A stretch of DNA of 44,665 nucleotides from JBAZWV01 sp964393325 (GTDB lineage Bacteria > Patescibacteriota > Patescibacteriia > 2-12-FULL-60-25). The position numbers and the translations under genes are program-made. Below the pieces are notes generated by a model. The model was not told where the DNA came from. It did no database searches and saw only the letters and a list, made by a program, of their open reading frames with translations. The DNA lies in NCBI GenBank assembly GCA_964393325.1, contig CAYMTE010000009.1:1-44665 (forward strand). The letters are read 5' to 3'. This document shows positions 30,901 to 38,424 of the stretch, in pieces. Position 1 is the first letter of the stretch. Each line of letters opens with the position of its first letter.

Positions 30901-33163
30901 AGTAGGCATACACCTGACTCAGGTCACACGCGTGGCGTTTTGTCTCAAATCGGAAATCCGCGAAGCCGGAGTCGTCCGTCGTAACGACGCGTTCGCCATC
31001 TCCCGACGTACCCGACAACCGAACCGTCACCGCCTGTCGAACCATTGGCGATCCGTCGAACAGTGTTGCTTTCACCTGTCCCTCGATCACGTCTCCGGCG
31101 TATACCGCCGTCTTCTTCGTGAAGACATCCAGCGTGTATGCAGGTTTCACCACGTCACGAATCTCAACACCGCGCGATACGACTTCTTTGCCATCGCGCA
31201 ATACAACGACACTGTAATATCCGGGCGCGAGAACATCCCACGAGAGCGTTCCGGTAAAAAAACCAGATTCATCCGTCGAGACAGAGGCGTCCGCATACGT
31301 CTTTTCTGTATAGCTTCCGTAATCCATGAATCCCTGTCGGCGAAGTGCCACCTTCACATCTGAGACACGCTGATTGGATACACGATCCTGCACGAGCCCA
31401 GAAAAGGACAACGCATCCTTCGTTCGGTACAACGGACGATCAGCAAATACGTACCCCCATGTCGTGTCATGCGCCGATGCATTCCCTCGTCCGAAAAAAG
31501 GATACGCACGACCGCTTCGCTCAAGCGGCACGAGCGCAGACATTGACCCTGCCGTTGCTCGCGCGATCCGTGTGATCGACGCATCCGTCGAAACATCGGT
31601 GAATTCTACCGGCGTCGGAAGACGCGCAAGACCATCACGATCCGTTACGGCCGTCGCATCGTTCAACCGAACGGTCGCTCCCTCAAGCGGACGACCCGTT
31701 GCGATATTCATCATCCAAAAGAGCGTCGTGTGCGCATCCGACATCGTGTACGTCGCCATTTCCGTCACTTGTAACACGAACCAGCTCGATTCAACGGTTG
31801 TTCCCGGCGCGACGCTTGGGTCTACGCGCACGAGGTACACGCCCGCAGAGACCGCCGGAAGGCGAAGGTACATCGGATATCCATCTCCTTCGAGCGTTGC
31901 CGTTGACTGAAACGCCTTGGTTTTTGCAAACGTCTCATACACATCGCTCTGCTTTCGCGTTTCCGACGCCCACCACGGAATCGAGGACAATCGCTCGAGC
32001 AGCGTCGTTGCCGTTCCCGTATCAAGCGCGTATCCCGTAACAGACACGCCGCCCTTCACCGCCTCCCGATTTGAGAGATATGCCTGAACATACGCTTCCT
32101 TTCCCGGAGCCGTCTCAAAAAATGTTCCCGACGGCTCAATACGGACAACATCAAACGCGCGTTGCGGATCTGTAGACGCTGTCTCGAATCGAATCACCGC
32201 ATCGTTCTGCAATGCGAGGTCGCTATCCGAAATTTTCCACCCCTTCTTCAACGTAACCGTGTATAACTGACCCGGCGCCAGCGGTTTGTTCGGCAAAAAT
32301 GCGAGAGATCGCCCGTGTACCTCAAATCGTCCAGCAACCGCTGGTGAAATCGAGAATGATGATTCCACGTTCTCCCATCCCGTTTGAGACATGGTTACCT
32401 CGATCGCCGTATCACGCGGAACCGCGTTTGAACCGTCCGCAGGAACCGACGACAGCACACGGAACACATCTTTTGTTTGAACAGCCCACGAGAACGAACG
32501 AGCCGTCCGCTCGCCCTGCTCATCTACCACAGCGGCGTTCACCGCCAATCGGTACACTTCGCCCGGCTGAAGCTCTGCCGTCGGACGCACGCGGAATTCT
32601 CCACCGCCAATATCCTCAACGGAAACGGGAACTGCCGGAGCCACAGACAATGAGCGTTCAAGATCCTGCGCAGAAACATCCACCTTTGATGTAATACGGA
32701 ACGTTGTGCGTGTGTCCGCACCCGCTGCATCCTGCGATTCTGCCACGAGCGAAAACGCATCGCCCGCGTGCGCCTCTGGAATCACAAGGCGTGCGAACGA
32801 CGTGGTCGCCGGCAACCGCACGACACTCCCAGGACCGCGAACCGTCACCGCAACAACCAATGCAAACACCGTCGCCACAACGGCCACGCCTCCTGCCCAC
32901 ACGGGCAGCAATTTCCGTGGCGCACGTGCCGGAACTGGCTCGCGCGTTGCGGGATCTGATGTATGTTTCGCCATATTCATAAGTTGGATACGCTGATTCT
33001 TTTTGACCGTCGCATCAAGCGACGCCGTCGGAGCGCTCGCATCGTGTTCAAGCGCATGCGCTACTTCCATGAACGGTCGAAGCTCGTCGGTATGACGAAC
33101 TTCGCCCTTTGTCGAAAGGGCTTCTTCTATGCGTGAAGCGCGCTTCTGGTAGGAATCACTCAT
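27947..33163 (-). CDS. Giant alpha-2-macroglobulin-like membrane protein with cytoplasmic N terminus
   Basis: 1738 residues from the ATG at 33163. Residues 1-85 are hydrophilic and helical (MSDSYQKRASRIEEAL...), with no signal peptide. One transmembrane helix at ~86-108 (VWAGGVAVVATVFALVVAVTV) makes this region cytoplasmic and the rest external. Then come Big_5-like Ig domains (SVPADGSNAVPRDTAIEVTM...), the macroglobulin MG2-type DRPLYRTKDALSFSGLVQDR, and the A2M domain APDNITTWRLTAIAL. A helical thioester-domain-like region follows, where the GCGEQ motif is absent. The N-terminal part resembles the place an anti-sigma domain would occupy. Its ATG overlaps the sigma stop (33160-33163), and its stop overlaps the MEMO-like gene. 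Confidence 0.88.
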   Translation of the reverse strand: MSDSYQKRASRIEEALSTKGEVRHTDELRPFMEVAHALEHDASAPTASLDATVKKNQRIQLMNMAKHTSDPATREPVPARAPRKLLPVWAGGVAVVATVFALVVAVTVRGPGSVVRLPATTSFARLVIPEAHAGDAFSLVAESQDAAGADTRTTFRITSKVDVSAQDLERSLSVAPAVPVSVEDIGGGEFRVRPTAELQPGEVYRLAVNAAVVDEQGERTARSFSWAVQTKDVFRVLSSVPADGSNAVPRDTAIEVTMSQTGWENVESSFSISPAVAGRFEVHGRSLAFLPNKPLAPGQLYTVTLKKGWKISDSDLALQNDAVIRFETASTDPQRAFDVVRIEPSGTFFETAPGKEAYVQAYLSNREAVKGGVSVTGYALDTGTATTLLERLSSIPWWASETRKQSDVYETFAKTKAFQSTATLEGDGYPMYLRLPAVSAGVYLVRVDPSVAPGTTVESSWFVLQVTEMATYTMSDAHTTLFWMMNIATGRPLEGATVRLNDATAVTDRDGLARLPTPVEFTDVSTDASITRIARATAGSMSALVPLERSGRAYPFFGRGNASAHDTTWGYVFADRPLYRTKDALSFSGLVQDRVSNQRVSDVKVALRRQGFMDYGSYTEKTYADASVSTDESGFFTGTLSWDVLAPGYYSVVVLRDGKEVVSRGVEIRDVVKPAYTLDVFTKKTAVYAGDVIEGQVKATLFDGSPMVRQAVTVRLSGTSGDGERVVTTDDSGFADFRFETKRHACDLSQVYAYCNDIETGMITATPVDAEEAQIQGTAYVTIWSARVSPTAQTTFEGNRATAAITVRRVDISKADGREPTTVLTDPASGIKLEGRVHRQEWKRFEDGTMYDSIEKKVVPRYRYELVETDAGSFSPVSDASGRASYSFTVEPSITYRLTLTATDETGATASYVSTFSSGWADQGYDDQSIRLDSTKTDDDHVYAQDEEVSVAFFKKAEKLPDADHSTYLFVEASRGIRATSVTNRSGYSFRYRDEVTPNVTLYGVLFGPNGFTVTNYWANIETASKKLKVIVTPDAASYAPGSAVTASIDVRTPDGSPVSGARVSLAAVDEALLAATSGNYEEQPVDVLYQGVSDGILLTRSSHEALSEKAGAGGAEMGGGGGEQIRRNFKDTAAYETAVTDRGGRATVQFTAPDNITTWRLTAIALTGNRDAGSARGRAVVTKPVFVDAVIPESFLASDVPTLKLRAFGTGLRAGEPMTITVDAPTLGIEHQSLSGTAGSPVSLPVEKLSLGTHAVVIRVAASSGTDAIERKVRVLPSRFVHEEAVTTELGPGVSLSNVGEAPELDVTILPLGRSAYLGRVESLTNEWSARLEAKIAARMATRILRESYGRTDLADLQPLLAYQRPNGGLAPLPYASDDVELSAMVAMTDSSAFDRSNLVNYFWRIADDERVSREEAMNALLGLAALGEPVLPRVHMLAEQTDLGWRERIAVIRALDAAGDRERARTLLEDMLTDAVTTDGLVHLPVADDSRSILEATARVAALAAGMGLPEAKGLDAYVMANWDDDAFTVLDQAAYLAQTVPTLLGGDVTVRYLVNGKEMSAILKDGQTKTLTLTHAEAASFRVYSVDGPAAVSFTRLVAGRMPTSADVSLTRTYGVGKASQDVFAEGDTVTVTLVPSWKPTAQDGCYVLRDRLPSGLAPLVSVFGPYGYDETLSYPYDIGNGEVRFITCKGNTQPIRYRARVVSRGTYTAEAASLQSMTAPSVAALSSDAVLTIK

Positions 33164-33726
33164 ACGGTTGATGTAATACATGTTTGACGAAGACGACCCA
33201 GCGCGCGATAGAGCAATACCGCGGCATGATTTGCAGAGACCCCGAGCGCTGCGGCAATTTCGGCTGTTTCGCAGCCGCCGTAGAACTTCAGGGTCAACAC
33301 TTCCTGATCCCGAGCGGACAGCGTTTTCATTGCTTCTCGTAACCGCTCTCCCTCAATCGCGACCTCGGCATTCCATGCCGGATCATCATCTGCCGGGGGA
33401 TCCCACGTCTCCTCGGTTCGTTCTTCATCGAGACGAACGGACGCACTTCTCCAATGATCAACGAGCGCGTTTGTTGCAACCCGATACAGCCATGCCCGAA
33501 GCGAAACGCCACGCCATTCAAGAGACGTTCGGGCTTCGAGCAACTTTAAAAACGTCTTTGAGACGAGGTCTTCGGCTGTCTCGGTATGCCCGGAGCGTTT
33601 CACCAGATATCCGTATAGTTCATCCGCATACCGGTCATATACCTCTGCGATCACGTCCGGATCGCGAATCAACCGCTCCATCAGGGTGCGCTGCTCTTCC
33701 ATAGACGATTGTTCGGCGGTCTGCAT
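33160..33726 (-). CDS. ECF RNA polymerase sigma factor
   Basis: A 188-residue sigma70-family protein. Region 2 is seen as VIAEVYDRYADELYGYLVKRSGHTETAEDLVSKTFLKLLEAR, with SLRAWLYRVATNALVDHWRS as region 2.3-2.4. Region 4 is EAMKTLSARDQEVLTLKFYGGCETAEIAAALGVSANHAAVLLYRALGRLRQ, a normal helix-turn-helix. ATG 33726 is chosen as the family-sized start. A -10-like TATACT (33766-33761) lies upstream with no good -35, so the promoter may be ECF-type and autoregulated. It is translationally coupled (ATGA) to the macroglobulin gene, as sigma genes often are to their anti-sigma factors. Confidence 0.92.
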   Translation of the reverse strand: MQTAEQSSMEEQRTLMERLIRDPDVIAEVYDRYADELYGYLVKRSGHTETAEDLVSKTFLKLLEARTSLEWRGVSLRAWLYRVATNALVDHWRSASVRLDEERTEETWDPPADDDPAWNAEVAIEGERLREAMKTLSARDQEVLTLKFYGGCETAEIAAALGVSANHAAVLLYRALGRLRQTCITSTV

Positions 33727-33837
33727 AGCTATAACGTCGAGATGACGTAAGAATGACACTAGTATATCCTGTTCGTAACCTCGGTGTACCGACTCTCCGA
33801 TCGTCCGCTTCGGTGGACATCCAGACGGTCCCGGGGT

Positions 33838-34494
33838 TTATTGTTGGTCGAGCGTGTTTGCAAGATCAACATCCGATACCGTAACGCCGACGTCAGGCGT
33901 CGTAACACGTACCCGGACGGCACGGCGCGTCAGCGAGATATCCGGTTCCCGGTGCGCCGTACGCGCTGCCACAACCGCACGTTCCACAAACTCGACTGCC
34001 TCGGCATATGAAGCAAATCGAAATGTCTTTTCGAGACCGTTCGACACATGCTCCCATCCCGGCATGGTTCGTAATTTTTGCACGATTTCCTCAAGGGGAA
34101 GTTTCATAGAAAAAGAAAATGCGCGAACAAGTACCCTCGCTGCCGCGTATAAAAATCCTCCAACAAACACGAGAACAAGCGGTGTGAAAAGCCCAATCCA
34201 GATCGCAATATCTCCATACAGCAGCGGTGCAATACCAAGACCGATCACACCGTAACATGTGGCGCAAAGTACAGCCCAGGCGATCCACCGCCGATACGTC
34301 CACCATGTAATCCAAACCTCAATCCCCAGCGCGACAAGAAACAATGCGCCGATTCCTGCAAAGACAAGCGGATGATCAAAACCGAATGACGGCAACCGGA
34401 ACTGCAGGATAATCGCCAAACCGTAGAAATACACGATGGAAATCGCCAGTAATCCCTGTTTCAACCGTCCGAGCACATACAAGCTCGTGCGCAT
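33838..34494 (-). CDS. Membrane protein with degenerate PCD/DCoH-like C-terminal domain
   Basis: 218 residues. Residues ~10-130 contain four or five transmembrane helices (LLAISIVYFYGLAIIL, LVFAGIGALFLVALGIEVWI, WAVLCATCYGVIGLGIAPLL, IWIGLFTPLVLVFVGGFLYA). Residues ~135-218, PGWEHVSNGLEKTFRFASYAEAVEFVERAVVAARTAHREPDIS...VTVSDVDLANTLDQ, follow the pterin-4a-carbinolamine dehydratase pattern (W......l.r.f.F.~f..a..F...va..a....HHPdi....v.v.l.T....glt..D..lA..id). The catalytic HH is HR and the later His is absent, so it is probably not an enzyme. TATCCT ends 6 nt before the ATG with TTGTCA 15 bp upstream and an extended TG. Confidence 0.75.
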   Translation of the reverse strand: MRTSLYVLGRLKQGLLAISIVYFYGLAIILQFRLPSFGFDHPLVFAGIGALFLVALGIEVWITWWTYRRWIAWAVLCATCYGVIGLGIAPLLYGDIAIWIGLFTPLVLVFVGGFLYAAARVLVRAFSFSMKLPLEEIVQKLRTMPGWEHVSNGLEKTFRFASYAEAVEFVERAVVAARTAHREPDISLTRRAVRVRVTTPDVGVTVSDVDLANTLDQQ

Positions 34495-34533
34495 GGTACA
34501 AGGATACCACGCCATACGAACTGACAACTAAAC

Positions 34534-34562
34534 TTGACGGGTTTCGTAACATATGTCATTCT
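34534..34562 (+). promoter_or_regulatory. Promoter of the XRE regulator gene
   Basis: TTGACG (34534-34539), 17-bp spacer, CATTCT (34557-34562), then 6 nt to the ATG. A leaderless arrangement. The promoter of the divergent PCD-like gene (TTGTCA 34527-34522, TATCCT 34506-34501) lies back to back with it. Confidence 0.6.
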
Positions 34563-34568
34563 GCCGCC

Positions 34569-34790
34569 ATGAGTCACACTATTCATAGCTGTCTACGCCA
34601 ACTCCGCGAACACGCGGGACTGACGCAAGAACGGCTAGCGAAGAACGTGGGGACGAGCCGACAAACGATTTGCGCCATGGAAAAGGGAGATTATATCCCC
34701 TCCCTCAAGCTCGCCCTCCTCATCGCTAAGCTGTTCAAGCGGCCAGTTGAAGACATCTTCACCCTCAAAAAGAAGTGCCCAACCCCCTAA
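34569..34790 (+). CDS. XRE-family transcriptional regulator, 73 residues
   Basis: A small Cro/CI-type HTH protein: LRQLREHAGLTQERLAKNVGTSRQTICAMEKGDYIPSLKLALLIAKLFKRPVEDIF. This is the minimal 'YgzD-like' form with no ligand-binding domain. It is divergent from the PCD-like membrane gene and precedes ccdA, so those are its likely targets. Its last codons form the left arm of a terminator. The start follows a leaderless promoter. Confidence 0.93.
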   Translation: MSHTIHSCLRQLREHAGLTQERLAKNVGTSRQTICAMEKGDYIPSLKLALLIAKLFKRPVEDIFTLKKKCPTP

Positions 34791-34809
34791 AGGCGGCACT
34801 TCTTTTTTT
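34771..34809 (+). terminator. Terminator overlapping the end of the XRE gene and abutting ccdA
   Basis: Stem AGAAGTGCC (34771-34779) with GGCACTTCT (34795-34803), then TTTTTTT. The left arm is inside the XRE coding sequence, and the T-run ends 6 nt before the ccdA ATG at 34816. Confidence 0.85.
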
Positions 34810-34815
34810 ATTTGT

Positions 34816-35529
34816 ATGCTCCAGTTTTTCTTCGCGCTTCTCGCCGGATCCGTCACGATCGCTGGCCCGTGCATCCTCCCACTTCTTCCAATCATCCTTG
34901 GCACATCAACGACACATAAACATCCGTCTCGGCCGCTCTACATCATTCTCGGATTCGTTCTCTCGTTTAGCACATTCGCCATCCTTCTCTCGCTTACTGG
35001 ACGTCTCCTCGGCATTCACGCGGAAGCCTATCGCATCATCGCGGGGGTCGTTATCGCCCTGTTTGGAGGGCTTATGGTATTCCCCCACGTTCAAGAACGG
35101 CTGTTCGCGAAACTTCAACCGCTCCTTACGCGTATTACCCCTCGCAGCGATCTTTCAGGAAACGGGTTACTCAGTGGCTTCCTTCTTGGAGCCTCTTTGG
35201 GGCTTGTCTGGACGCCGTGCGCCGGACCCGTCCTCGGATCCATCCTGACGCTCGTCGCTTCAAAGCGGCACCTTGCTCAATCTGCCGCCCTCTTATTCGC
35301 GTATGCGTTGGGAGCCGGCATTCCCATGCTTCTCATCGCCTATGGAGGCCAGACGGCAATGACCCGTGTGCGTTTTATCACCGAACGTACGCCGCTCATC
35401 CAACGCGCGTTTGGCATCCTTATTATCGCGGTTGCCATCGCGCTTCTCACTGGAGCGGATCGCACGGCACAAACATGGCTTGTCACACACGCTCCTTGGC
35501 TCTTCCTGAATCTCAACTTCAATATTTAA
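34816..35529 (+). CDS. ccdA: CcdA/DsbD-type thiol-disulfide transporter
   Basis: 237 residues, about six transmembrane helices. The two redox cysteines are in AGPCILPLLPIILG (helix 1) and VWTPCAGPVLGSILTL (helix 4), both in the family's PC context. CcdA passes electrons from cytoplasmic thioredoxin across the membrane to an external thioredoxin-like partner, probably the next gene, 4 nt downstream. The ATG at 34816 is the family start (MLQFFFALLAGSVTIAGPC). No clear promoter of its own is visible between the XRE terminator and the ATG. Confidence 0.92.
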   Translation: MLQFFFALLAGSVTIAGPCILPLLPIILGTSTTHKHPSRPLYIILGFVLSFSTFAILLSLTGRLLGIHAEAYRIIAGVVIALFGGLMVFPHVQERLFAKLQPLLTRITPRSDLSGNGLLSGFLLGASLGLVWTPCAGPVLGSILTLVASKRHLAQSAALLFAYALGAGIPMLLIAYGGQTAMTRVRFITERTPLIQRAFGILIIAVAIALLTGADRTAQTWLVTHAPWLFLNLNFNI

Positions 35530-35533
35530 CCCT

Positions 35534-36610
35534 ATGAACCGTACCACCGTCATCGTTCTCTTCGCCTTTGGCGTACTCGCCATCGTCGCCATGGCCGTGT
35601 TATCGAATAGCTCCTCCCCGATCGCAAACACGCCAACGATCACCGTTCCGCAGACGACGTCTTCTACGGAAACCGGAGAACGCTCATCGCTCCCGATATA
35701 TAACGTGACGCTTCCGGAGTTCGCGGGGATCACGCGCTGGTGGAATACACCAGAGAACAAGCCGCTTACCCCTGCCGGATTACGTGGAAGCGTCGTTCTC
35801 GTCGATTTTTGGACCTATTCTTGCATAAACTGCATTCGTACCTATCCGTTTCTCCGATCCATGCAGGAAAAATATGCAAAAAATGGTCTCGTGATCATCG
35901 GCGTGCACACACCGGAATTTGAATTTGAAAAAAATGCCGAGAACGTGGACCGTGAAATCACAAAAAACAATCTTGCATACCCGGTCGCACTAGATCCGAA
36001 CTACGTCACCTGGAATCTCTTCGGAAATCATTCCTGGCCCGCGAGCTATCTCTTTGATAAGCAAGGACGTCTCCGACGTGCGCACATTGGAGAAGGCGAC
36101 TATGAAGAACAGGAAGCCGCCATCCGCAGCCTTCTCGAAGAGCAGGGCATAAAACTCGCAGACATGCCACCCACGGACATGCGCACGCCCGACTTTCAGA
36201 AGATCAAAACTCCGGAAACGTATTTTGGGCTCCTCCGAGGGGACGCGTTCGTAGAAACGCCGGGTCCAAAAAATATTGATGCGACATTTCAGATGTCTGA
36301 ATCATTGCCTGCGAATCAGTGGTCGGTCGATGGCGTCTGGAAATTCTCCGATGAATACGTCCAAGCGGATTCCGCATCCGCGCGCTTTCGATTCCGCGTT
36401 CACGCACAAAAACTTCATCTCGTCCTCGAGTCCGCCAATGGAGAAGACAAGCACGCTGACGTGTATATCGACGGGGTAAAAACATCCGATATTACGGTAA
36501 ATGCATCTACACTGTATGATATCGCGACGTTCCCGGATGCGGATGAGCACACCGTTGAAATTCGTGTCATCGATCCAGGTATTCGATTCTTTGCCGCAAC
36601 ATTCTCCTAA
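35534..36610 (+). CDS. DipZ-like exported thioredoxin with C-terminal carbohydrate-binding-like domain
   Basis: A 358-residue protein with an N-terminal signal-anchor (VIVLFAFGVLAIVAMAVL). The TlpA/DipZ-type thioredoxin domain (residues ~60-200) has active site YSCINCIRTYPFL (CINC) and the conserved later SWPASYLFDKQGR. After a linker with TPETYFGLLRG, the C-terminal ~120 residues are beta-rich, matching the extra C-terminal domain of mycobacterial DipZ. In DipZ the CcdA part is fused at the N terminus; here it is the separate preceding gene. It likely reduces or isomerises disulfides outside the membrane. Confidence 0.88.
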   Translation: MNRTTVIVLFAFGVLAIVAMAVLSNSSSPIANTPTITVPQTTSSTETGERSSLPIYNVTLPEFAGITRWWNTPENKPLTPAGLRGSVVLVDFWTYSCINCIRTYPFLRSMQEKYAKNGLVIIGVHTPEFEFEKNAENVDREITKNNLAYPVALDPNYVTWNLFGNHSWPASYLFDKQGRLRRAHIGEGDYEEQEAAIRSLLEEQGIKLADMPPTDMRTPDFQKIKTPETYFGLLRGDAFVETPGPKNIDATFQMSESLPANQWSVDGVWKFSDEYVQADSASARFRFRVHAQKLHLVLESANGEDKHADVYIDGVKTSDITVNASTLYDIATFPDADEHTVEIRVIDPGIRFFAATFS

Positions 36611-36615
36611 CATCT

Positions 36616-36882
36616 ATGAACCTCGATACACTCAACCGCAACGATCTGTTTGTTGAACTTTCCGACCTCGCGCGCGAGCAAGGTATTACCTCACAAGAAG
36701 AATGGAAGGATCTCGTCGATGAGGTTATCGACGCACACACGAATCTCGGCGAACTCGACAAAGACCAGGATCTCGACGGACTCGCCACGCAACTAACCGA
36801 TATGTGGACGGAGTACGCGCGTGAAGCAGGACCTGAATCCGCGTCGGCGATCGACGAAGATCCAGAAGCGCCAAGCGCATAA
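36616..36882 (+). CDS. Small acidic hypothetical protein, 88 residues
   Basis: Soluble, strongly acidic, helical (LVDEVIDAHTNLGELDKDQDLDGLATQLTDMWTEYAREAG). No family recognised. It starts 6 nt after the DipZ-like gene and is likely in the same operon, ending at the terminator at 36900. Confidence 0.7.
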   Translation: MNLDTLNRNDLFVELSDLAREQGITSQEEWKDLVDEVIDAHTNLGELDKDQDLDGLATQLTDMWTEYAREAGPESASAIDEDPEAPSA

Positions 36883-36899
36883 GACCTCACGGAAGAGAA

Positions 36900-36926
36900 A
36901 ACATGACCTGCATCGCAGGTCATGTT
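36900..36926. terminator. Terminator between convergent genes
   Basis: A stem of 11-12 bp, ACATGACCTGC / GCAGGTCATGT, with a 3-nt loop. On the minus strand TTTTCTCTT follows, ending the CCA gene; on the plus strand the T content is weaker (TGTTATGT). Confidence 0.8.
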
Positions 36927-36927
36927 G

Positions 36928-38391
36928 TTATGTACATATTTTTTTGAGAAGTGCGATCGCTTCTTCACGCGTCGAAATATCTCCGCGGTCACGTGCCGCT
37001 TCGATCTCCTTCAATATCTCCCCGACACGCGGTCCCGCCGGAACACCACACGCAAGAACATCACGACCGTACACCACTGGACCAAGCTCCGCGCGTGCTT
37101 CAAGCGCTCGTACCGCATCGACAAATGCTTTGCCATACGACACGAGTTCTTCCGTTTGCAACGAGATGCCTCGACCGAGCCAATCCGCCTCCGCGACGGC
37201 AAGTAGCACGCGCCAATCTACCGGTGCGATACGTTGGATGAGTCGTCGAACAGCATTCTCATACTGACGAAGCGTCAGCGTGCCCTTCTGCACCTCGCGC
37301 CACAGCATCGCAGGTTTCAAATGTTCCGCCGCTGCTGCATACGCCGCGTTGCAGGCATCCTGCGAAAACGTCCATCGCGCGAGAAGGACACGTGCAGGCT
37401 CAACGCCCGCTTCTTCGTGGCCGCGTGATCGAATACGCCCTTCCATCACCCGAGTCGTTGCCGGTTTGCCAAGATCGTGACACAGGGCGCCGAGCATCAC
37501 CGCGAGTCGATCCTCTTCGTGCATTTCACTCTCACGACAAGTTCGTGCGGCTTCGTCGATAACCATGAGCGTATGAACCCACACATCCCCTTCTGGATGC
37601 CATTCCGGCTCCTGTTCCGTCCCGTGGAGCGCGGCGAGTTCAGGATATTCTCGATCAATAATTCCCAATTCATCCATTACCTCGAAGCCACGAGACGGTC
37701 GCGGCGACTTCAAAAACAGCTTGCGCATTTCTTCGGTTACCCGCTCCTTTGAAAGCGTTGAGAGATCACCGCGCACAACCATCGATCGCAGCAGCTCGAA
37801 TGTCGATGGCTCGATGGAAAGATCAAACCGGGCAACGAATTGCACCGCACGGTACACACGCAACGGATCTTCCACAAACGTCTCGGGGTCCACCGCGCGT
37901 AGCACGCCACTCTGAAGATCCGCCTGTCCGCCGTATGGATCCCGTATCGTCCACTCACGCGCATCCATGAGCATGGCGTTTATCGTAAAGTCTCGACGAC
38001 GCGCGGCATCCACGATGGATAACGACGGATCTCCTGTGACAGAAAATCCCTTGTGCCCGGAACCTGTTTTTGATTCACGACGCGGAAGCGCAACATCAAG
38101 AAATCCTTGTCCCGCAGGGATGCGATATACGCCAAACGCTTTTCCAACGGCATGAACCTGATCCGGAAAGAGTTCGCGCAATAGGACCTCGAGATCCTCC
38201 GCCGAAATTCCGTATACTTCGAGATCAACATCCGCGGATAACTCTCCCCGAAGGAGATCGCGCACAAATCCGCCGACGATATACACGTTCGGCACGCGTG
38301 CGGCGAGCGCGCTCACAAGAGGCGCTGCGGCATGTGTTTGCAAAAACGTCTTGCGAAGACTCTCGCGATCGACGGCAAACGGATTTTTCAT
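36928..38391 (-). CDS. cca: tRNA nucleotidyltransferase (CCA-adding) with HD domain
   Basis: A 487-residue protein. The nucleotidyltransferase head has VYIVGGFVRDLLRGELSADVDLEVYG (motif G-G-x-VRD...D-D, catalytic Asp pair in DVDLEV), RRRDFTINAMLM and EDPLRVYRAVQFVARF (ATP/CTP-selecting region). The middle holds HD-domain signatures HTLMVIDEAAR, CHDLGKPATT and GHEEAG. Family knowledge: it adds or repairs the tRNA 3'-CCA. The tRNA-Leu in this window encodes CCA, so repair may be part of its job. An extended -10, TGTTATGAT, ends 6 nt before the ATG at 38391, a leaderless layout. Confidence 0.93.
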   Translation of the reverse strand: MKNPFAVDRESLRKTFLQTHAAAPLVSALAARVPNVYIVGGFVRDLLRGELSADVDLEVYGISAEDLEVLLRELFPDQVHAVGKAFGVYRIPAGQGFLDVALPRRESKTGSGHKGFSVTGDPSLSIVDAARRRDFTINAMLMDAREWTIRDPYGGQADLQSGVLRAVDPETFVEDPLRVYRAVQFVARFDLSIEPSTFELLRSMVVRGDLSTLSKERVTEEMRKLFLKSPRPSRGFEVMDELGIIDREYPELAALHGTEQEPEWHPEGDVWVHTLMVIDEAARTCRESEMHEEDRLAVMLGALCHDLGKPATTRVMEGRIRSRGHEEAGVEPARVLLARWTFSQDACNAAYAAAAEHLKPAMLWREVQKGTLTLRQYENAVRRLIQRIAPVDWRVLLAVAEADWLGRGISLQTEELVSYGKAFVDAVRALEARAELGPVVYGRDVLACGVPAGPRVGEILKEIEAARDRGDISTREEAIALLKKICT

Positions 38392-38424
38392 GTCCGCATC
38401 ATAACATGCGGCTTCTTTCACGAG

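Noticed and set aside
33727..33837. GAAC...GTC as an ECF-type autoregulatory promoter before the sigma gene
   Set aside because: The spacing (13 bp) and boxes do not fit the usual ECF pattern; only the TATACT at 33761-33766 is convincing.
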